Below, one piece after another: positions 9,044 through 18,506 of a stretch of DNA of 64,000 nt. The stretch is taken from NCBI RefSeq assembly GCF_009712225.1, contig NZ_WASP01000003.1, forward strand, positions 267,042-331,041, given 5' to 3'. The stretch's first letter is position 1; the number at the start of each line of letters is the position of its first letter. This DNA comes from Desulfovibrio sp. (GTDB taxonomy: Bacteria; Desulfobacterota; Desulfovibrionia; Desulfovibrionales; Desulfovibrionaceae). Below the pieces are notes generated by a model that saw only the letters and a list, made by a program, of their open reading frames with translations, was not told the DNA's origin and made no database searches. Position numbers and translations under genes: made by a program.

Positions 9044-10357
9044 CTAGAGCCTGCCGCTCTTACGCGCCTTGGCCATAAGGCCCTGATACTGGCTGGAGAT
9101 CATGTGCGACTCCACCTGATTCATGAAGTCCATGGCCACACCCACAAGGATCAGCAAGCTCGTGCCACCAAAGTAGAAAGGCACGTTGAAATTGCTGATG
9201 AGCAGCATGGGCAGCAGGCACACCACTGAAATATAGGTGGCCCCCGAAAGGGTCAGCCGCGAAAGCACCGTATCAACATATTCCTGGGTCTTTTCGCCAG
9301 GGCGAATGCCCGGGATAAACCCACCGTTCTTCTTCAGATTTTCGGCCATATCCTTGGGATCAAAAATGATGGCGGTATAAAAATAACAGAAGAAGAACAT
9401 CAAGGCCACATACAGCACGTTGTAGGCAACGCCGTGCGGCGAGAAGAAATCAGCTGCCTGCTTCACGTAGTGATTGGTCGAAAACTGACCAATGGTCGCA
9501 GGAAACAGCAGCAGAGAAGATGCAAAAATAGGCGGAATAACGCCAGCGGTGTTCAGACGCAAAGGCAGGTGCGAATTCTGACCGCCGTACATCTTGCGCC
9601 CAACCTGACGTTTGGCATAGCTGATGGGAATTCTGCGCTGCGAACGTTCAACGAACACAATGGCAACCGTAACCGCAGCCATGAGAACCACGATGACAAC
9701 CGCCATGAAAATGCTCATGTCGCCAGCCTGAATAAGAGCAACAGACTGGATGATGCCGCGGGGAATACCCACCACAATACCGCAGAAGATAATCAGCGAA
9801 ATACCGTTGCCGATACCGCGCTCCGTGATCTGCTCGCCAAGCCACATAACCAGCACAGAGCCTGCCGTAAAGGTGGCCATGGTAACAAGGCGGAAATGCC
9901 AGCCGGGTGCAAGAACAACCGGAGCGCCGCCAGGGCTGGTCATATTTTCAAGCCCCACCGCTATGCCAAGACCCTGAACGAGGGTAATGAGCACGGTGAG
10001 GTAACGGGTGTACTGCGTGATCTTGCGTCGACCCGCCTGCCCTTCTTCCTTGGCCATGCGCTTGATGTCGGGGCTGACCACCTGCAAAAGCTGGATGATA
10101 ATGCTTGCCGAAATGTAAGGCATGACGCCCAGAGCGAACACCGAGACGTTGGACAGGCCGCCGCCGGAAAACATGTCAAACAGGCTGAAAAGCGTGCCGG
10201 ACATGCTTTGAAAAAACGACGCCAGCGCAGAAGCGTCAACACCCGGAATGGGTACGTGAACGCCAATGCGGTAGCAGCACAAAATCAGGAGGGTCCAGCC
10301 AATGCGTTTGGACAACGAAGCCTGGCCCGCCATATTGTTTGCCGATCCTACTGCCAT
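9044..10357 (-). CDS. secY: Protein translocase subunit SecY
   Basis: The 437-residue protein has the ten hydrophobic segments of SecY. Near the start come RIGWTLLILCCYRIGVHVPIP and the plug region (SGGGLSNVSVFALGVMPYIS). Conserved cytoplasmic loops include RMAKEEGQAGRRKITQYTRY and RRIPISYAKRQVGRKMYGG. It forms the SecYEG channel, driven by SecA, encoded 11.5 kb away in this window. Two GC-rich hairpins lie between it and rplO (10405-10471). Confidence 0.98.
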   Translation of the reverse strand: MAVGSANNMAGQASLSKRIGWTLLILCCYRIGVHVPIPGVDASALASFFQSMSGTLFSLFDMFSGGGLSNVSVFALGVMPYISASIIIQLLQVVSPDIKRMAKEEGQAGRRKITQYTRYLTVLITLVQGLGIAVGLENMTSPGGAPVVLAPGWHFRLVTMATFTAGSVLVMWLGEQITERGIGNGISLIIFCGIVVGIPRGIIQSVALIQAGDMSIFMAVVIVVLMAAVTVAIVFVERSQRRIPISYAKRQVGRKMYGGQNSHLPLRLNTAGVIPPIFASSLLLFPATIGQFSTNHYVKQAADFFSPHGVAYNVLYVALMFFFCYFYTAIIFDPKDMAENLKKNGGFIPGIRPGEKTQEYVDTVLSRLTLSGATYISVVCLLPMLLISNFNVPFYFGGTSLLILVGVAMDFMNQVESHMISSQYQGLMAKARKSGRL

Positions 10358-10404
10358 GAAACACTCGTTGCGTTTGTGCGCCTGTGGCGCAGTATGTGCG
10401 CAAC

Positions 10405-10471
10405 GTCATTGCCCGCCGCAAGGCGGGCAATGACGCCAGTGAAAGCCGTGAGGCCGCGCTTGCGCGCGGCC
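10405..10471 (-). promoter_or_regulatory. Two tandem intercistronic hairpins between rplO and secY
   Basis: The first is a perfect 13-bp stem (10405-10417 with 10422-10434). The second is an 8-bp stem (GGCCGCGC 10452-10459, GCGCGGCC 10464-10471), whose loop in the transcript (minus strand) reads GCAA, a GNRA tetraloop. Neither is followed by a T run, so they are unlikely to be strong terminators. They may protect or process the mRNA, or adjust secY output relative to the ribosomal genes. Confidence 0.55.
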
Positions 10472-10478
10472 ACCAGAA

Positions 10479-10943
10479 TTATTCAGCGGCAGAAACCGCT
10501 TCCAGCTCAGTAACGTTACCACCGGCATTGCGGATCTTTTCCGCAGCAGCCTGGCTGAACTTGTGAGCTTCCACCGACAGGGCGCTCGAAACATCACCAC
10601 GCGAAAGAATTTTCACGGGGGCGCCCATGCGGACGAGGCCGCGGGCATAGATGTCGTCAAGGGTGATGGTGGTCTTGCCCGGGAAGGCAGAAACGAGCGC
10701 GTCAAGATTGATCACGTCGTAGGTAACCTTGAAGGGGGCATTTTTGAAACCGTGCTTGGGCAGACGGCGTTGCAGGGGCATCTGGCCGCCTTCGAAGCCA
10801 GGGCGGACACCGCCACCGGCGCGAGCGTTCTGCCCTTTGTGGCCCTTGCCCGCAGTGCAGCCCAGACCGGAGCCAGAGCCACGGCCCACGCGACGGCGGG
10901 TCTTACGCTCTTCCGGAAAAGGAAACAGATTGTGCAGTTGCAT
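10479..10943 (-). CDS. rplO: 50S ribosomal protein L15
   Basis: The start at 10943 gives 154 residues beginning MQLHNLFPFPEERKTRRRVG, followed by the Gly-rich RNA-binding arm (GRGSGSGLGCTAGKGHKGQN, GVRPGFEGGQMPLQRRLPKHG). The longer open frame upstream overlaps rpmD and rpsE and is not coding. L15 binds 23S rRNA late in assembly. Confidence 0.97.
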   Translation of the reverse strand: MQLHNLFPFPEERKTRRRVGRGSGSGLGCTAGKGHKGQNARAGGGVRPGFEGGQMPLQRRLPKHGFKNAPFKVTYDVINLDALVSAFPGKTTITLDDIYARGLVRMGAPVKILSRGDVSSALSVEAHKFSQAAAEKIRNAGGNVTELEAVSAAE

Positions 10944-10960
10944 GGTATATCCTTTGGCCG

Positions 10961-11137
10961 TTAGTCGACAACGGCGACCATATGCGGAACTTTGGCGATA
11001 ATGCCCCGAATGGCCGGGGTATCCTTGAACGTCTTGACCATCTCGCGGCGCTTGAGGCCAAGGGAGTCCAGCAGCTTGCGCTGCGCGGGCGTGGAGCCGA
11101 TGCGCGAACGCACGAGTTTTACCTTGATTTCTGCCAT
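10961..11137 (-). CDS. rpmD: 50S ribosomal protein L30
   Basis: A 58-residue frame reads MAEIKVKLVRSRIGSTPAQR, then LLDSLGLKRREMVKTFKDTP and a hydrophobic end (GIIAKVPHMVAVVD), the standard bacterial L30. Its start is 2 bp from the rpsE stop and its stop is 17 bp before rplO, showing tight operon packing. Confidence 0.96.
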   Translation of the reverse strand: MAEIKVKLVRSRIGSTPAQRKLLDSLGLKRREMVKTFKDTPAIRGIIAKVPHMVAVVD

Positions 11138-11139
11138 GG

Positions 11140-11652
11140 TTACTTCCTCGGAGCTTCCAGCTTCTTACCGCGCAGGGCCGAAACATCTTCGGCGCTGCGC
11201 AGGGAAACGAGGCCCTGCATGGTGGCGCGAAGCACGTTGTGCGGGTTGTTGGTACCGATGGCCTTGGCGAGGACGTCGCGGATGCCCACGGCTTCCATGA
11301 CAGCGCGCACTGCACCACCGGCGATGATACCGGTACCTTCAGAGGCGGGCTTCAACATGACGCGACCGGCGCCGAAACGACCGAGCACTTCATAAGGAAG
11401 GGTGCCTTCGAGCAGGGCCACCTGAACACGGTTCTTGCGAGCGCGTTCAGTTGCCTTGCGAAGAGCTTCGGGCACTTCCTGGGCTTTGCCCAGACCGAAG
11501 CCCACGCCGCCCTTGCCATCGCCCACTACAACGAGGGCGCTGAAGCTGAAACGGCGACCGCCCTTGACGACCTTGGCCACGCGGTTGAGGGAAACGATCT
11601 TTTCGATTTCGCCCAACTCGTTCTGCTGAGTTTCAGTATTTTCCTGACGCAT
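11140..11652 (-). CDS. rpsE: 30S ribosomal protein S5
   Basis: The 170-residue product has the N-terminal double-stranded RNA-binding domain ([40 protein letters not shown]) and the C-terminal domain ([35 protein letters not shown]). S5 contributes to decoding fidelity and mRNA entry. The loop often altered in spectinomycin-resistant strains (VVKGGRR) looks wild type. Confidence 0.97.
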   Translation of the reverse strand: MRQENTETQQNELGEIEKIVSLNRVAKVVKGGRRFSFSALVVVGDGKGGVGFGLGKAQEVPEALRKATERARKNRVQVALLEGTLPYEVLGRFGAGRVMLKPASEGTGIIAGGAVRAVMEAVGIRDVLAKAIGTNNPHNVLRATMQGLVSLRSAEDVSALRGKKLEAPRK

Positions 11653-11653
11653 A

Positions 11654-12013
11654 TTAGAACTCCAAGCCGCCTTCGCGGGCGCCGTCGGCTACGGCCTTGA
11701 CGCGACCGTGATAAATATACCCGTTGCGATCGAATACCACCTGACTGATATTCTTCTCCTTGGCCATCCGGGCAATTTCCTTGCCCACCATTTCGGCGCC
11801 GCTCTTGTTGCAGTGCAGGCCGGCTTCGGTCTTGGAAAGCGAAAGGGTAGAGGCGGCAGCCAGAGTTACGCCATCCAGATCGTTGATGATCTGGGCGTAG
11901 ATGTGCAGGTTGGACCTGAACACAACCAGACGCGGACGCGCGAAGGTGCCGTTGACTTTCTTGCGGATACGGATCTTGCGGCGCTGCCGGGATTCGTTCT
12001 TGCTGTATTTCAT
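11654..12013 (-). CDS. rplR: 50S ribosomal protein L18
   Basis: The 119-residue product ends in the family motif [20 protein letters not shown] followed by EGGLEF. The N-terminus is highly basic ([19 protein letters not shown]) and the core includes [20 protein letters not shown]18 binds 5S rRNA with L5 and L25. The stop is 1 bp from the rpsE start. Confidence 0.97.
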   Translation of the reverse strand: MKYSKNESRQRRKIRIRKKVNGTFARPRLVVFRSNLHIYAQIINDLDGVTLAAASTLSLSKTEAGLHCNKSGAEMVGKEIARMAKEKNISQVVFDRNGYIYHGRVKAVADGAREGGLEF

Positions 12014-12024
12014 GACGCGCCCCC

Positions 12025-12564
12025 CTACTTCTTGCCGCCGGACTTACCAACCTTGCGGCGGATAGTCTCGGTAACGTACTTGATACCCTTGCCCTTGTAG
12101 GGCTCGGGCTTACGGATGCGGCGAATCTTGGCGGCCATTTCGCCCACAAGTTCCTTGTCGATGCCGGCGATGGTCAGAACCTGACCTTCAACCGTGGCCT
12201 TGATGCCGTCGGGCAGTTCAACGAGCACAGGGTGGGAATAGCCCACGGAAAGCTCGATAATGTTGCCCTTGACCGCCACACGGTAACCAACGCCGATAAC
12301 TTCAAGGCCCTTTGAAAAGCCCTTGGTCACGCCTTCAATGCAGTTAGCAAGAAGGGTGCGACGCAAACCATGCTGCGAACGGCTCTGGCGGTTATCTTCA
12401 ATACGGCTGAGGGTTACATTGCCATCAGCCTGTTCGTAAGTGAGCAGGGAGCAGACAGGGGTGCTCAGCGAGCCCTTGGGCCCTTTAACTTCCACAACAT
12501 CCGTTCCAATCTTGACTTCAACGCCATTGGGAACGGCAACGGGCAGTCTACCTATTCTCGACAT
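12025..12564 (-). CDS. rplF: 50S ribosomal protein L6
   Basis: The start at 12564 gives 179 residues beginning [20 protein letters not shown]. The two repeated alpha/beta domains are evident ([32 protein letters not shown]), with the C-terminal [18 protein letters not shown] signature. L6 lies near the sarcin-ricin loop and the factor-binding centre. A longer upstream frame overlaps rpsH and is rejected. Confidence 0.97.
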   Translation of the reverse strand: MSRIGRLPVAVPNGVEVKIGTDVVEVKGPKGSLSTPVCSLLTYEQADGNVTLSRIEDNRQSRSQHGLRRTLLANCIEGVTKGFSKGLEVIGVGYRVAVKGNIIELSVGYSHPVLVELPDGIKATVEGQVLTIAGIDKELVGEMAAKIRRIRKPEPYKGKGIKYVTETIRRKVGKSGGKK

Positions 12565-12574
12565 GGTGCACCGC

Positions 12575-12955
12575 CTACCAGATTTCGCACAGAAGTTCGC
12601 CGCCCACCTTCTTATCATGGGCAGTCATGCCGTCCAGCACACCGCTGGACGTGGACAAAATGCAGATGCCGAGGCCGTTCTGCACCCTGGGGATATTGTG
12701 CGCGCCAACGTAAACCCGGCGACCGGGGGTGCTCACACGCTTCAACCCGCTGATGACGGGCTTACCCTTCTGGTACTTAAGAGTAATGACAATGTTTTTT
12801 TCGGCCACGGCCACGTCTTCGACGTAACCTTCCTGCTTGAGGATGGCGGCTAAAGATTCCTTCATCTTCGAGCTCGGCACATTTACTTCCTTGTGCAGGG
12901 CCAAATGCGCGTTGCGGATGCGGGTGAGCATATCCGCAATGGGATCTGTCAACAT
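12575..12955 (-). CDS. rpsH: 30S ribosomal protein S8
   Basis: The 126-residue product starts MLTDPIADMLTRIRNAHLAL and ends in the S8 tail GLGICILSTSSGVLDGMTAH with GGELLCEIW. S8 binds the 16S central domain. In E. coli it also represses the spc operon through a site at the L5 start. Three hairpins between rpsN and this gene (12987-13052) are an alternative control site to test here. Confidence 0.97.
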   Translation of the reverse strand: MLTDPIADMLTRIRNAHLALHKEVNVPSSKMKESLAAILKQEGYVEDVAVAEKNIVITLKYQKGKPVISGLKRVSTPGRRVYVGAHNIPRVQNGLGICILSTSSGVLDGMTAHDKKVGGELLCEIW

Positions 12956-12986
12956 CGAATGCTCCTGAGAGTTTGGGGGCGGGGTT

Positions 12987-13052
12987 GACGGCCCTATGCC
13001 GTCACTTCCCGCTGGTGCGCAGGGCGCACCATCCGGGCGTTTGCACGCCCGG
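12987..13052 (-). promoter_or_regulatory. Three tandem hairpins between rpsN and rpsH
   Basis: Stems are GACGGC/GCCGTC (12987-13003), TGGTGCGC/GCGCACCA (13013-13031) and CCGGGCGT/ACGCCCGG (13033-13052). In the minus-strand transcript the last has a GCAA (GNRA) tetraloop, as does one hairpin before secY. This 100-bp spacer is exceptional in a cluster where most spacers are 1-12 bp. No T run follows, so processing, stability or protein binding is more likely than termination. Confidence 0.55.
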
Positions 13053-13057
13053 AAATA

Positions 13058-13243
13058 TTACCAGCTCGACTTGCGCACGCCGGGCAGTTCACCACGAAGG
13101 GCCATGTTGCGGAAACAGATACGGCAGATGCCGAACTGGCGCAGGAAAGCCCTGGGGCGACCACAAAGCGGGCAGCGATTGTAGGCGCGGGCGCTGAACT
13201 TGGGCTTGCGCTTGGCCTTTACTTCCAGAGAAGTACGGGACAT
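13058..13243 (-). CDS. rpsN: 30S ribosomal protein S14, zinc-binding (type Z)
   Basis: The 61-residue product has the C+ zinc ribbon [20 protein letters not shown] followed by ICFR, giving two CxxC pairs. This short zinc form differs from the ~100-residue zinc-free S14. It begins [21 protein letters not shown]14 sits in the head of the small subunit. It lies between rplE and rpsH in the usual order. Confidence 0.97.
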   Translation of the reverse strand: MSRTSLEVKAKRKPKFSARAYNRCPLCGRPRAFLRQFGICRICFRNMALRGELPGVRKSSW

Positions 13244-13253
13244 GGCTTAACTC

Positions 13254-13793
13254 CTACTTGCGGAACGGCATGCCAAGCTGGTCGAGAAGGAACTTGCCTT
13301 CCTTGTCCGTGGCCGCCGTGGTGACGATGGTGATATTCATGCCCTTGGGGTTTTCAACACGGTCAGCTTCCAATTCGGGGAAGATGGTGTGTTCCTTGAT
13401 GCCCAGGGTGAAATTGCCGCGCCCATCGAAACCGCGGTCAGGAATGCCGCGGAAGTCACGCACTCGGGGCAAGGCAAAGTTCATGAGCTTGTCCAAAAAG
13501 TCCCACATACGCTCTTTGCGCAGGGTTACGCGCACACCAATGGGCATGCCTTCGCGCAACTTGAACGCGGCAATGGACTTCTTAGCCCGAGTAACAACGG
13601 CTTTCTGGCCCGCAATGGCGGTAAGTTCCGCCATGGCTTCTTCCATCAGCTTGTTGTTCGAGCTGGCGGCGCCAAGGCCGATGTTCAGAGAGATCTTTTC
13701 GATGCCGGGCAGTTGCATGGAAGAGGAGTAGTTAAACTCCTTCTGCAGTACCGGAACCACCTTCTCTCTATATATCTTTTCAAGGCGTGTCAT
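13254..13793 (-). CDS. rplE: 50S ribosomal protein L5
   Basis: The 179-residue product contains [40 protein letters not shown] and the C-terminal [20 protein letters not shown], all typical of L5. It binds 5S rRNA and contacts S13 across the subunit interface. The start is 9 bp after the rplX stop. Confidence 0.97.
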   Translation of the reverse strand: MTRLEKIYREKVVPVLQKEFNYSSSMQLPGIEKISLNIGLGAASSNNKLMEEAMAELTAIAGQKAVVTRAKKSIAAFKLREGMPIGVRVTLRKERMWDFLDKLMNFALPRVRDFRGIPDRGFDGRGNFTLGIKEHTIFPELEADRVENPKGMNITIVTTAATDKEGKFLLDQLGMPFRK

Positions 13794-13802
13794 CGTATCA
13801 CC

Positions 13803-14135
13803 TTATTCCATGACTTCGTTGCACTTTTTGCAGAAGCGCACTTTCTTTTCCTTGCCCTCGGACTCGATGGTCTTGTAACCCACTCGAGTGGCCTTGCCGC
13901 AGGCAGAGCAGACAACCATGAGGTTGGAAACGTGGATAGGCATTTCCTTTTCCACGATACCGCCAGGCTGCTGGGCATAGGGGTTGGGACGCATGTGGCG
14001 TTTGACCATGTTGGTCTTTTCCACAAGCACGCGATCCTTCTTGCGCAGGATCTTCAGCACCTTGCCGATTTTGCCCGCGTCCTTGCCGGCGATTACCATC
14101 ACCTTGTCGTCCTTGCGGATGCGATACATTTTCAT
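13803..14135 (-). CDS. rplX: 50S ribosomal protein L24 (with C-terminal zinc-finger-like pairs)
   Basis: The 110-residue product has the KOW motif at its N-terminus ([20 protein letters not shown]) and [20 protein letters not shown]. The C-terminal third carries two CxxC pairs ([14 protein letters not shown] and [10 protein letters not shown]), present in many but not all L24 proteins. L24 starts large-subunit assembly at domain I of 23S rRNA. Confidence 0.96.
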   Translation of the reverse strand: MKMYRIRKDDKVMVIAGKDAGKIGKVLKILRKKDRVLVEKTNMVKRHMRPNPYAQQPGGIVEKEMPIHVSNLMVVCSACGKATRVGYKTIESEGKEKKVRFCKKCNEVME

Positions 14136-14144
14136 GACGGTCTC

Positions 14145-14513
14145 CTACAGCACTTCCGGGGCCAGCGAAATAATTTTCATAAAGTTCTGGGCGCGAAGCT
14201 CACGTGCCACGGGGCCGAAGATACGCGTACCCACCGGCTCACCCTGGTTGGAGAGCAGCACGGCGGCGTTGCCGTCGAACTTGATGTAGCTGCCGTCCAT
14301 GCGACGCACTTCTTTGGCGGTGCGCACGATAACAGCCTTCATAACGTCGCCCTTCTTAACCTTGCTGTGGGGCATGGCTTCCTTGACGGAAACCACAATG
14401 ATGTCGCCCACCGAGGCGTAGCGGCGGTGTGAACCGCCCAGCACCTTGATGCAGGCAACCTTTTTGGCGCCGGAATTATCGGCCACCTGAAGCGTCGATT
14501 CTACCTGGATCAT
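14145..14513 (-). CDS. rplN: 50S ribosomal protein L14
   Basis: The 122-residue product begins [20 protein letters not shown] and has [20 protein letters not shown] and [20 protein letters not shown]. These are hallmarks of L14, which forms an intersubunit bridge beside L19. Length matches the family exactly. Confidence 0.97.
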   Translation of the reverse strand: MIQVESTLQVADNSGAKKVACIKVLGGSHRRYASVGDIIVVSVKEAMPHSKVKKGDVMKAVIVRTAKEVRRMDGSYIKFDGNAAVLLSNQGEPVGTRIFGPVARELRAQNFMKIISLAPEVL

Positions 14514-14522
14514 GGTACTACC

Positions 14523-14786
14523 CTACACGGCTTTTTCAATGATGGAGACCAGATGCCAGCGCTTGTTGCGCGAAAGCGGACGGAACTCCACAATTTTAAC
14601 CTTGTCGCCCATACCGCATTCGTTCATAGGATCATGAGCCGTGAACTTCTTGCGGCGCCTCACATACTTCTTAAGCAGAGGATGCTTGACCAGGGTCTCG
14701 ACGCGCACGACAATGGTCTTGTCGTTCTTGTCGCTCACCACGATGCCGGTCAGCGTTCTGCCCTTGCGATCTTCCAGAGCTTGCAT
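14523..14786 (-). CDS. rpsQ: 30S ribosomal protein S17
   Basis: The 87-residue OB-fold product includes [40 protein letters not shown] and [18 protein letters not shown]17 is a primary binder of the 16S 5' domain. It starts 2 bp after the rpmC stop. Confidence 0.97.
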   Translation of the reverse strand: MQALEDRKGRTLTGIVVSDKNDKTIVVRVETLVKHPLLKKYVRRRKKFTAHDPMNECGMGDKVKIVEFRPLSRNKRWHLVSIIEKAV

Positions 14787-14788
14787 GT

Positions 14789-15019
14789 TCAGGCCCTCTG
14801 TTCCTTTTCGTTCAATACGGTCTCGATGCGCGCCACCTGCTTACGCATGACTTTCAGTTCGGAAGTCTTTTCAAGCTGCGCAGCGGCATGCTTGAAGCGG
14901 GCACCCATCAGTTCCTGGCGCTGCTCGGTGAGAGCCGTACGCAGTTCTTCAACGCTCATGGAGCGCAGATCCTGTGCGGCGGGCCGGGCGGCGGTTTCGT
15001 TCTTTTTCTTGGCAGCCAT
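14789..15019 (-). CDS. rpmC: 50S ribosomal protein L29
   Basis: The 76-residue product has the two-helix L29 core ([40 protein letters not shown]). An additional ~16-residue basic/Ala-rich start ([17 protein letters not shown]) makes it slightly longer than the usual 60-70. L29 lies at the exit tunnel near the trigger factor and SRP docking site. It abuts rplP directly. Confidence 0.95.
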   Translation of the reverse strand: MAAKKKNETAARPAAQDLRSMSVEELRTALTEQRQELMGARFKHAAAQLEKTSELKVMRKQVARIETVLNEKEQRA

Positions 15020-15433
15020 TTAGATGCCCTCCCTCACCACAATGATGGTCTTAACGGGCAGCTTGTGAGCGGCGCGGGTCAGCGCCTCACGGGCGAGCTC
15101 GAGGCTCACGCCCTTGATTTCATACAGCACGCGGCCGGGCTTGACCGGAGCGCACCAACCCACCGGAGCGCCCTTACCGGAACCCTGACGGGTTTCCAGA
15201 GGCTTGGCGGTAACGGGGCGGTCGGGGAACACGCGGATCCACACTTTGCCGCCACGCTTGATATGACGCATCATGGCAATACGAGCCGCTTCGATCTGCT
15301 GGCTGGAAAGCTGGCCATGCTGCACGGTCTTGAGACCGATATCGCCAAAGGCAATGGTGGCGCCGCGGGTGGCCAGGCCACGCAGGCGGCCTTTCTGCCA
15401 CTTGCGGAATTTAACTCTTTTGGGCGCAAGCAT
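15020..15433 (-). CDS. rplP: 50S ribosomal protein L16
   Basis: The 137-residue product begins [20 protein letters not shown] and keeps [40 protein letters not shown] and [21 protein letters not shown]16 organises the A-site region of the large subunit. The start shares one base with the rpsC stop. Confidence 0.97.
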   Translation of the reverse strand: MLAPKRVKFRKWQKGRLRGLATRGATIAFGDIGLKTVQHGQLSSQQIEAARIAMMRHIKRGGKVWIRVFPDRPVTAKPLETRQGSGKGAPVGWCAPVKPGRVLYEIKGVSLELAREALTRAAHKLPVKTIIVVREGI

Positions 15434-16074
15434 TACTGATCAACCTCTTTGTCAAGGATTTCACCCTTATAGATCCACACCTTGACACCGATGATGCCGT
15501 AGGTGGTGCGCGCTTCGGCAAAGCCGTAGTCGATGTCGGCACGCAGGGTCTGCAAGGGCACGCGGCCATCGCGGTACCATTCGGTACGGGCGATTTCTGC
15601 ACCAGCCAGACGGCCAGCGCAGGTTACCTTGATGCCTTCGCCGCCGAACTTACGGGCCATGGACACGGTACGCTTCATGGCGCGCCGGAAGGCCACGCGG
15701 CGCTCAAGCTGCTGGGCGATGTTTTCGGCCACCAGCTGGGCGTCCACTTCGGGGCGACGGATTTCGTTCACTTCAAGAGAGAACTCGCGGCCGAACTTCT
15801 GACGAAGGTCGTTGCGAAGCTTTTCGATTTCCACACCCTTGCGGCCGATAACAATACCGGGGCGAGCGGTGGAAAGGATAAGCCGTACCTTGCCGCCGGC
15901 ACGTTCGATTTCGATTTTGGAAACGCCCGCATGGAACAGGAGCTTCTTCACGAACGCGCGGATTTTGCTGTCTTCATAGACAAAGGCAGGGTATTCCTTC
16001 TTGCTGAACCAGCGGGACTGCCAATTCTTGTTGTACCCAAGCCGGAACCCGAACGGATGTACTTTCTGACCCAT
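15433..16074 (-). CDS. rpsC: 30S ribosomal protein S3
   Basis: The 213-residue product begins [23 protein letters not shown] domain follows with [20 protein letters not shown]. The C-terminal domain has [20 protein letters not shown] and [21 protein letters not shown]3 lines the mRNA entry channel with S4 and S5 and may unwind structured mRNA. It lies 3 bp after rplV. Confidence 0.97.
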   Translation of the reverse strand: MGQKVHPFGFRLGYNKNWQSRWFSKKEYPAFVYEDSKIRAFVKKLLFHAGVSKIEIERAGGKVRLILSTARPGIVIGRKGVEIEKLRNDLRQKFGREFSLEVNEIRRPEVDAQLVAENIAQQLERRVAFRRAMKRTVSMARKFGGEGIKVTCAGRLAGAEIARTEWYRDGRVPLQTLRADIDYGFAEARTTYGIIGVKVWIYKGEILDKEVDQ

Positions 16075-16077
16075 AGC

Positions 16078-16416
16078 CTATTCCTGCCCTTCTGCGAGTA
16101 TAACGGTGATGTGGCTGGTGCGCTTGTGAATCTTGGTCGCCCGGCCCTGAGCCCGGGGCATGAAGCGCTTCCAGGTGGGACCTTCGTTGACCACGATTTC
16201 TTTCACCACCATGGCATCCACATCAACGCCGCCCAGCTGCGAGGCATTGGCCAACGCGCTCTTGAGCACGCCGAAAAGCACGCCAGCGGGCTTGTTGGGC
16301 GTGAAGCGCAGAAGGTTCATAGCCTCCTCCACTCCCATACCCTGCACGTTCTTGGCCACAAGACGGGTCTTGCGCGGAGAAACGCGCTGGAATTTTGCAA
16401 TAGCTTTAGATTCCAT
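16078..16416 (-). CDS. rplV: 50S ribosomal protein L22
   Basis: The 112-residue product has [20 protein letters not shown], the beta-hairpin loop region [20 protein letters not shown] that lines the peptide exit tunnel, and ends [15 protein letters not shown]. The tip sequence looks standard, with no deletion of the kind linked to macrolide resistance. Confidence 0.97.
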   Translation of the reverse strand: MESKAIAKFQRVSPRKTRLVAKNVQGMGVEEAMNLLRFTPNKPAGVLFGVLKSALANASQLGGVDVDAMVVKEIVVNEGPTWKRFMPRAQGRATKIHKRTSHITVILAEGQE

Positions 16417-16425
16417 ATGCCTACC

Positions 16426-16710
16426 CTACTTCTTGCCGGCCTTGGCCTTTTTGTCGGCGGCATGCCCATGGAAGGTACGCGTGGGCGAGAATTCGCCCAG
16501 CTTGTGGCCAACCATGTTTTCGGTAACGAACACCGGCACGAACTTTTTGCCATTGTGCACCGCAAAGGTCAGTCCCACCATTTCGGGCAGGATGGTCGAG
16601 CGGCGCGACCAGGTCTTGAGCACGCGGCGGTCATTGCTGGCCACGGCGCTGTCGACCTTCTTCAATACATGGGCGTCAACAAACGGCCCTTTTTTCAACG
16701 ATCTCGGCAT
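16426..16710 (-). CDS. rpsS: 30S ribosomal protein S19
   Basis: The 94-residue product starts [20 protein letters not shown] and has [20 protein letters not shown] and [21 protein letters not shown]19 is in the head of the small subunit with S13. The end is Lys-rich (KKAKAGKK). Confidence 0.97.
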   Translation of the reverse strand: MPRSLKKGPFVDAHVLKKVDSAVASNDRRVLKTWSRRSTILPEMVGLTFAVHNGKKFVPVFVTENMVGHKLGEFSPTRTFHGHAADKKAKAGKK

Positions 16711-16719
16711 GAGCTACTC

Positions 16720-17568
16720 CTACTTCTGGCCGCGGCGTTTGATAATCAGCCGGGAAGAGGCCTTCTTCTTGTCGCGGGTCTTGTAACCCTTAGCAGGCAT
16801 ACCCCAAGGCGACACAGGATGACGGCCACCAGAGCTTCTGCCTTCGCCACCGCCCAGGGGGTGGTCGATGGGGTTCATGGCAACGCCGCGAACCTTGGGA
16901 CGACGACCCAGCCAACGATTGCGGCCAGCTTTGCCCAGAGAGATGGTTTCGTGATGCACGTTGCCCACCTGACCCACAGTGGCCACGCAGGTGGCAAGCA
17001 CCTTGCGCACTTCGCCCGAGGGCAGACGCAGCAGGGCGTAGTTGCCTTCTTTGGCGACCAGCTGGGCGTAGGTACCGGCGGCGCGGCACATCTGACCGCC
17101 CTTACCGGGGTACAGCTCGATATTGTGCACAACAGTACCCACGGGGATGCGGGCCATCTGAAGGGCATTACCGGGCTTGATGTCGGCCACGACGCCATTG
17201 CGCTCGTTGATGCCGGACATGATCTTGTCACCCTGCTTCAGACCAACCGGAGCGAGGATGTAGCGCTTTTCGCCGTCCGAATAGTGCAGAAGCGCGATAC
17301 GGGCGGTACGGTTAGGATCGTATTCAATGTGCGCAACAGTGGCTTCAATGCCGGTCTTGTCGCGCTTGAAGTCGATGATGCGGTACAGACGCTTTACACC
17401 GCCGCCACGACGACGGCTGGTAACGCGACCCAGATTGTTGCGGCCGGCCTTTTTGGTAAGGCCTTCAGTGAGCGACTTCTCAGGGCGCGTCCGGGTGATT
17501 TCCTCAAAGTCGGAAACCGTCTGGAAGCGACGCCCCGCGGAGGTCGGTTTCAGCTTGCGGACAGCCAT
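16720..17568 (-). CDS. rplB: 50S ribosomal protein L2
   Basis: The 282-residue product (typical 273-277) begins [20 protein letters not shown] and includes [20 protein letters not shown] and the peptidyl-transferase-proximal segment [20 protein letters not shown]. The conserved His in NPIDHP is present. L2 binds 23S rRNA domain IV and is needed for subunit association. Confidence 0.98.
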   Translation of the reverse strand: MAVRKLKPTSAGRRFQTVSDFEEITRTRPEKSLTEGLTKKAGRNNLGRVTSRRRGGGVKRLYRIIDFKRDKTGIEATVAHIEYDPNRTARIALLHYSDGEKRYILAPVGLKQGDKIMSGINERNGVVADIKPGNALQMARIPVGTVVHNIELYPGKGGQMCRAAGTYAQLVAKEGNYALLRLPSGEVRKVLATCVATVGQVGNVHHETISLGKAGRNRWLGRRPKVRGVAMNPIDHPLGGGEGRSSGGRHPVSPWGMPAKGYKTRDKKKASSRLIIKRRGQK

Positions 17569-17570
17569 GA

Positions 17571-17861
17571 TTACACTCCCTCGAAGAACTCAATTTTATC
17601 GCCCTGGCGCAGCGTAACATACGCTTTCTTCCAGCCGGGCTTACGGCCTACAACGCGACCCTGGCGCTCCCTGTTCATAGGGGCGCGGCGCACAACGTTG
17701 ACCGCTTCCACTTTAACGTCAAAAGCCTTTTCCACAGCCTGCTTGATTTCAAGCTTGTTGGCCTGTGTGTGGACCATAAAGGCCACCTGCTGGGCTTCGT
17801 CCTTGATCAAGGTCGTTTTTTCGGTCAGCAGGGGCTTGAGCAGAACAGAAGTAGTTTCCAT
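17571..17861 (-). CDS. rplW: 50S ribosomal protein L23
   Basis: The start at 17861, 2 bp from the rplD stop, gives 96 residues beginning [20 protein letters not shown] and including [20 protein letters not shown] and [21 protein letters not shown]23 is the docking point for trigger factor and SRP at the exit tunnel. A longer upstream frame overlaps rplD and is rejected. Confidence 0.97.
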   Translation of the reverse strand: METTSVLLKPLLTEKTTLIKDEAQQVAFMVHTQANKLEIKQAVEKAFDVKVEAVNVVRRAPMNRERQGRVVGRKPGWKKAYVTLRQGDKIEFFEGV

Positions 17862-17862
17862 C

Positions 17863-18495
17863 TTACGCCCCCTTCTTCGCGAAACGAGCCTGAACAGGTT
17901 CGATAGCGCCTTCAAGCAACACAAGCTGCTTGTGCTTGAGGATTTCAAGCACGCTAAGGCGATCGACCGTGGTCAGGGTGAGACCCGGAATGTTGCGGGC
18001 GGAACGAGTCAGCGCGCAATCTTCGGCGGGTGCCACGATGAGAGCCTTCGAGAGACCCAACGTGTCGGCAACCTTGGCGAAATGCTTGGTCTTGGCTTCG
18101 GGCAGTTCAATGCCCTTAACCACCATCAGGGTTTCGGCAGCCAGGCGGCTCGACAGGGCCATCTTCATGGCCAGGGCGCGCACCTTGCTGTTAACCTTGA
18201 AGCTGTAGTCACGGGGGCTGGGTCCGAAGATGATGGCACCACCGCGCCAAATGGGCGAACGGTTGGAGCCAGAGCGAGCACGGCCCGTGCCCTTCTGCTT
18301 CCAGGGCTTGACGCCGCCGCCGGAAACCAGCGCACGGGTCTTTGCCATATGCGTTCCGGCGCGTTTGGCCGCCATCTGGGCGCGCGCCACGAGGTTGAGG
18401 ATTTCGGGCCTCACCTCGATTTCGAACACGTCGGAAGCCAGCGTAACTTCACCGCTTTCCTGCTTGTTCTGGTCATATACTTTAACGGTAGCCAT
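17863..18495 (-). CDS. rplD: 50S ribosomal protein L4
   Basis: The 210-residue product has the exit-tunnel loop [26 protein letters not shown] and the ISPR-like segment [20 protein letters not shown]. In enterobacteria L4 also represses the S10 operon through its leader RNA. Whether the long leader upstream of rpsJ here plays a similar part is open. Confidence 0.97.
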   Translation of the reverse strand: MATVKVYDQNKQESGEVTLASDVFEIEVRPEILNLVARAQMAAKRAGTHMAKTRALVSGGGVKPWKQKGTGRARSGSNRSPIWRGGAIIFGPSPRDYSFKVNSKVRALAMKMALSSRLAAETLMVVKGIELPEAKTKHFAKVADTLGLSKALIVAPAEDCALTRSARNIPGLTLTTVDRLSVLEILKHKQLVLLEGAIEPVQARFAKKGA

Positions 18496-18506
18496 TGCTG
18501 CTTCCT

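Noticed and set aside
9434..10513. A 359-codon plus-strand open frame over secY
   Set aside because: Antisense of secY; low-complexity, His/Asn/Arg-rich translation.
13389..14432. A 347-codon plus-strand open frame over rplE-rplX-rplN
   Set aside because: Antisense shadow of three ribosomal genes.
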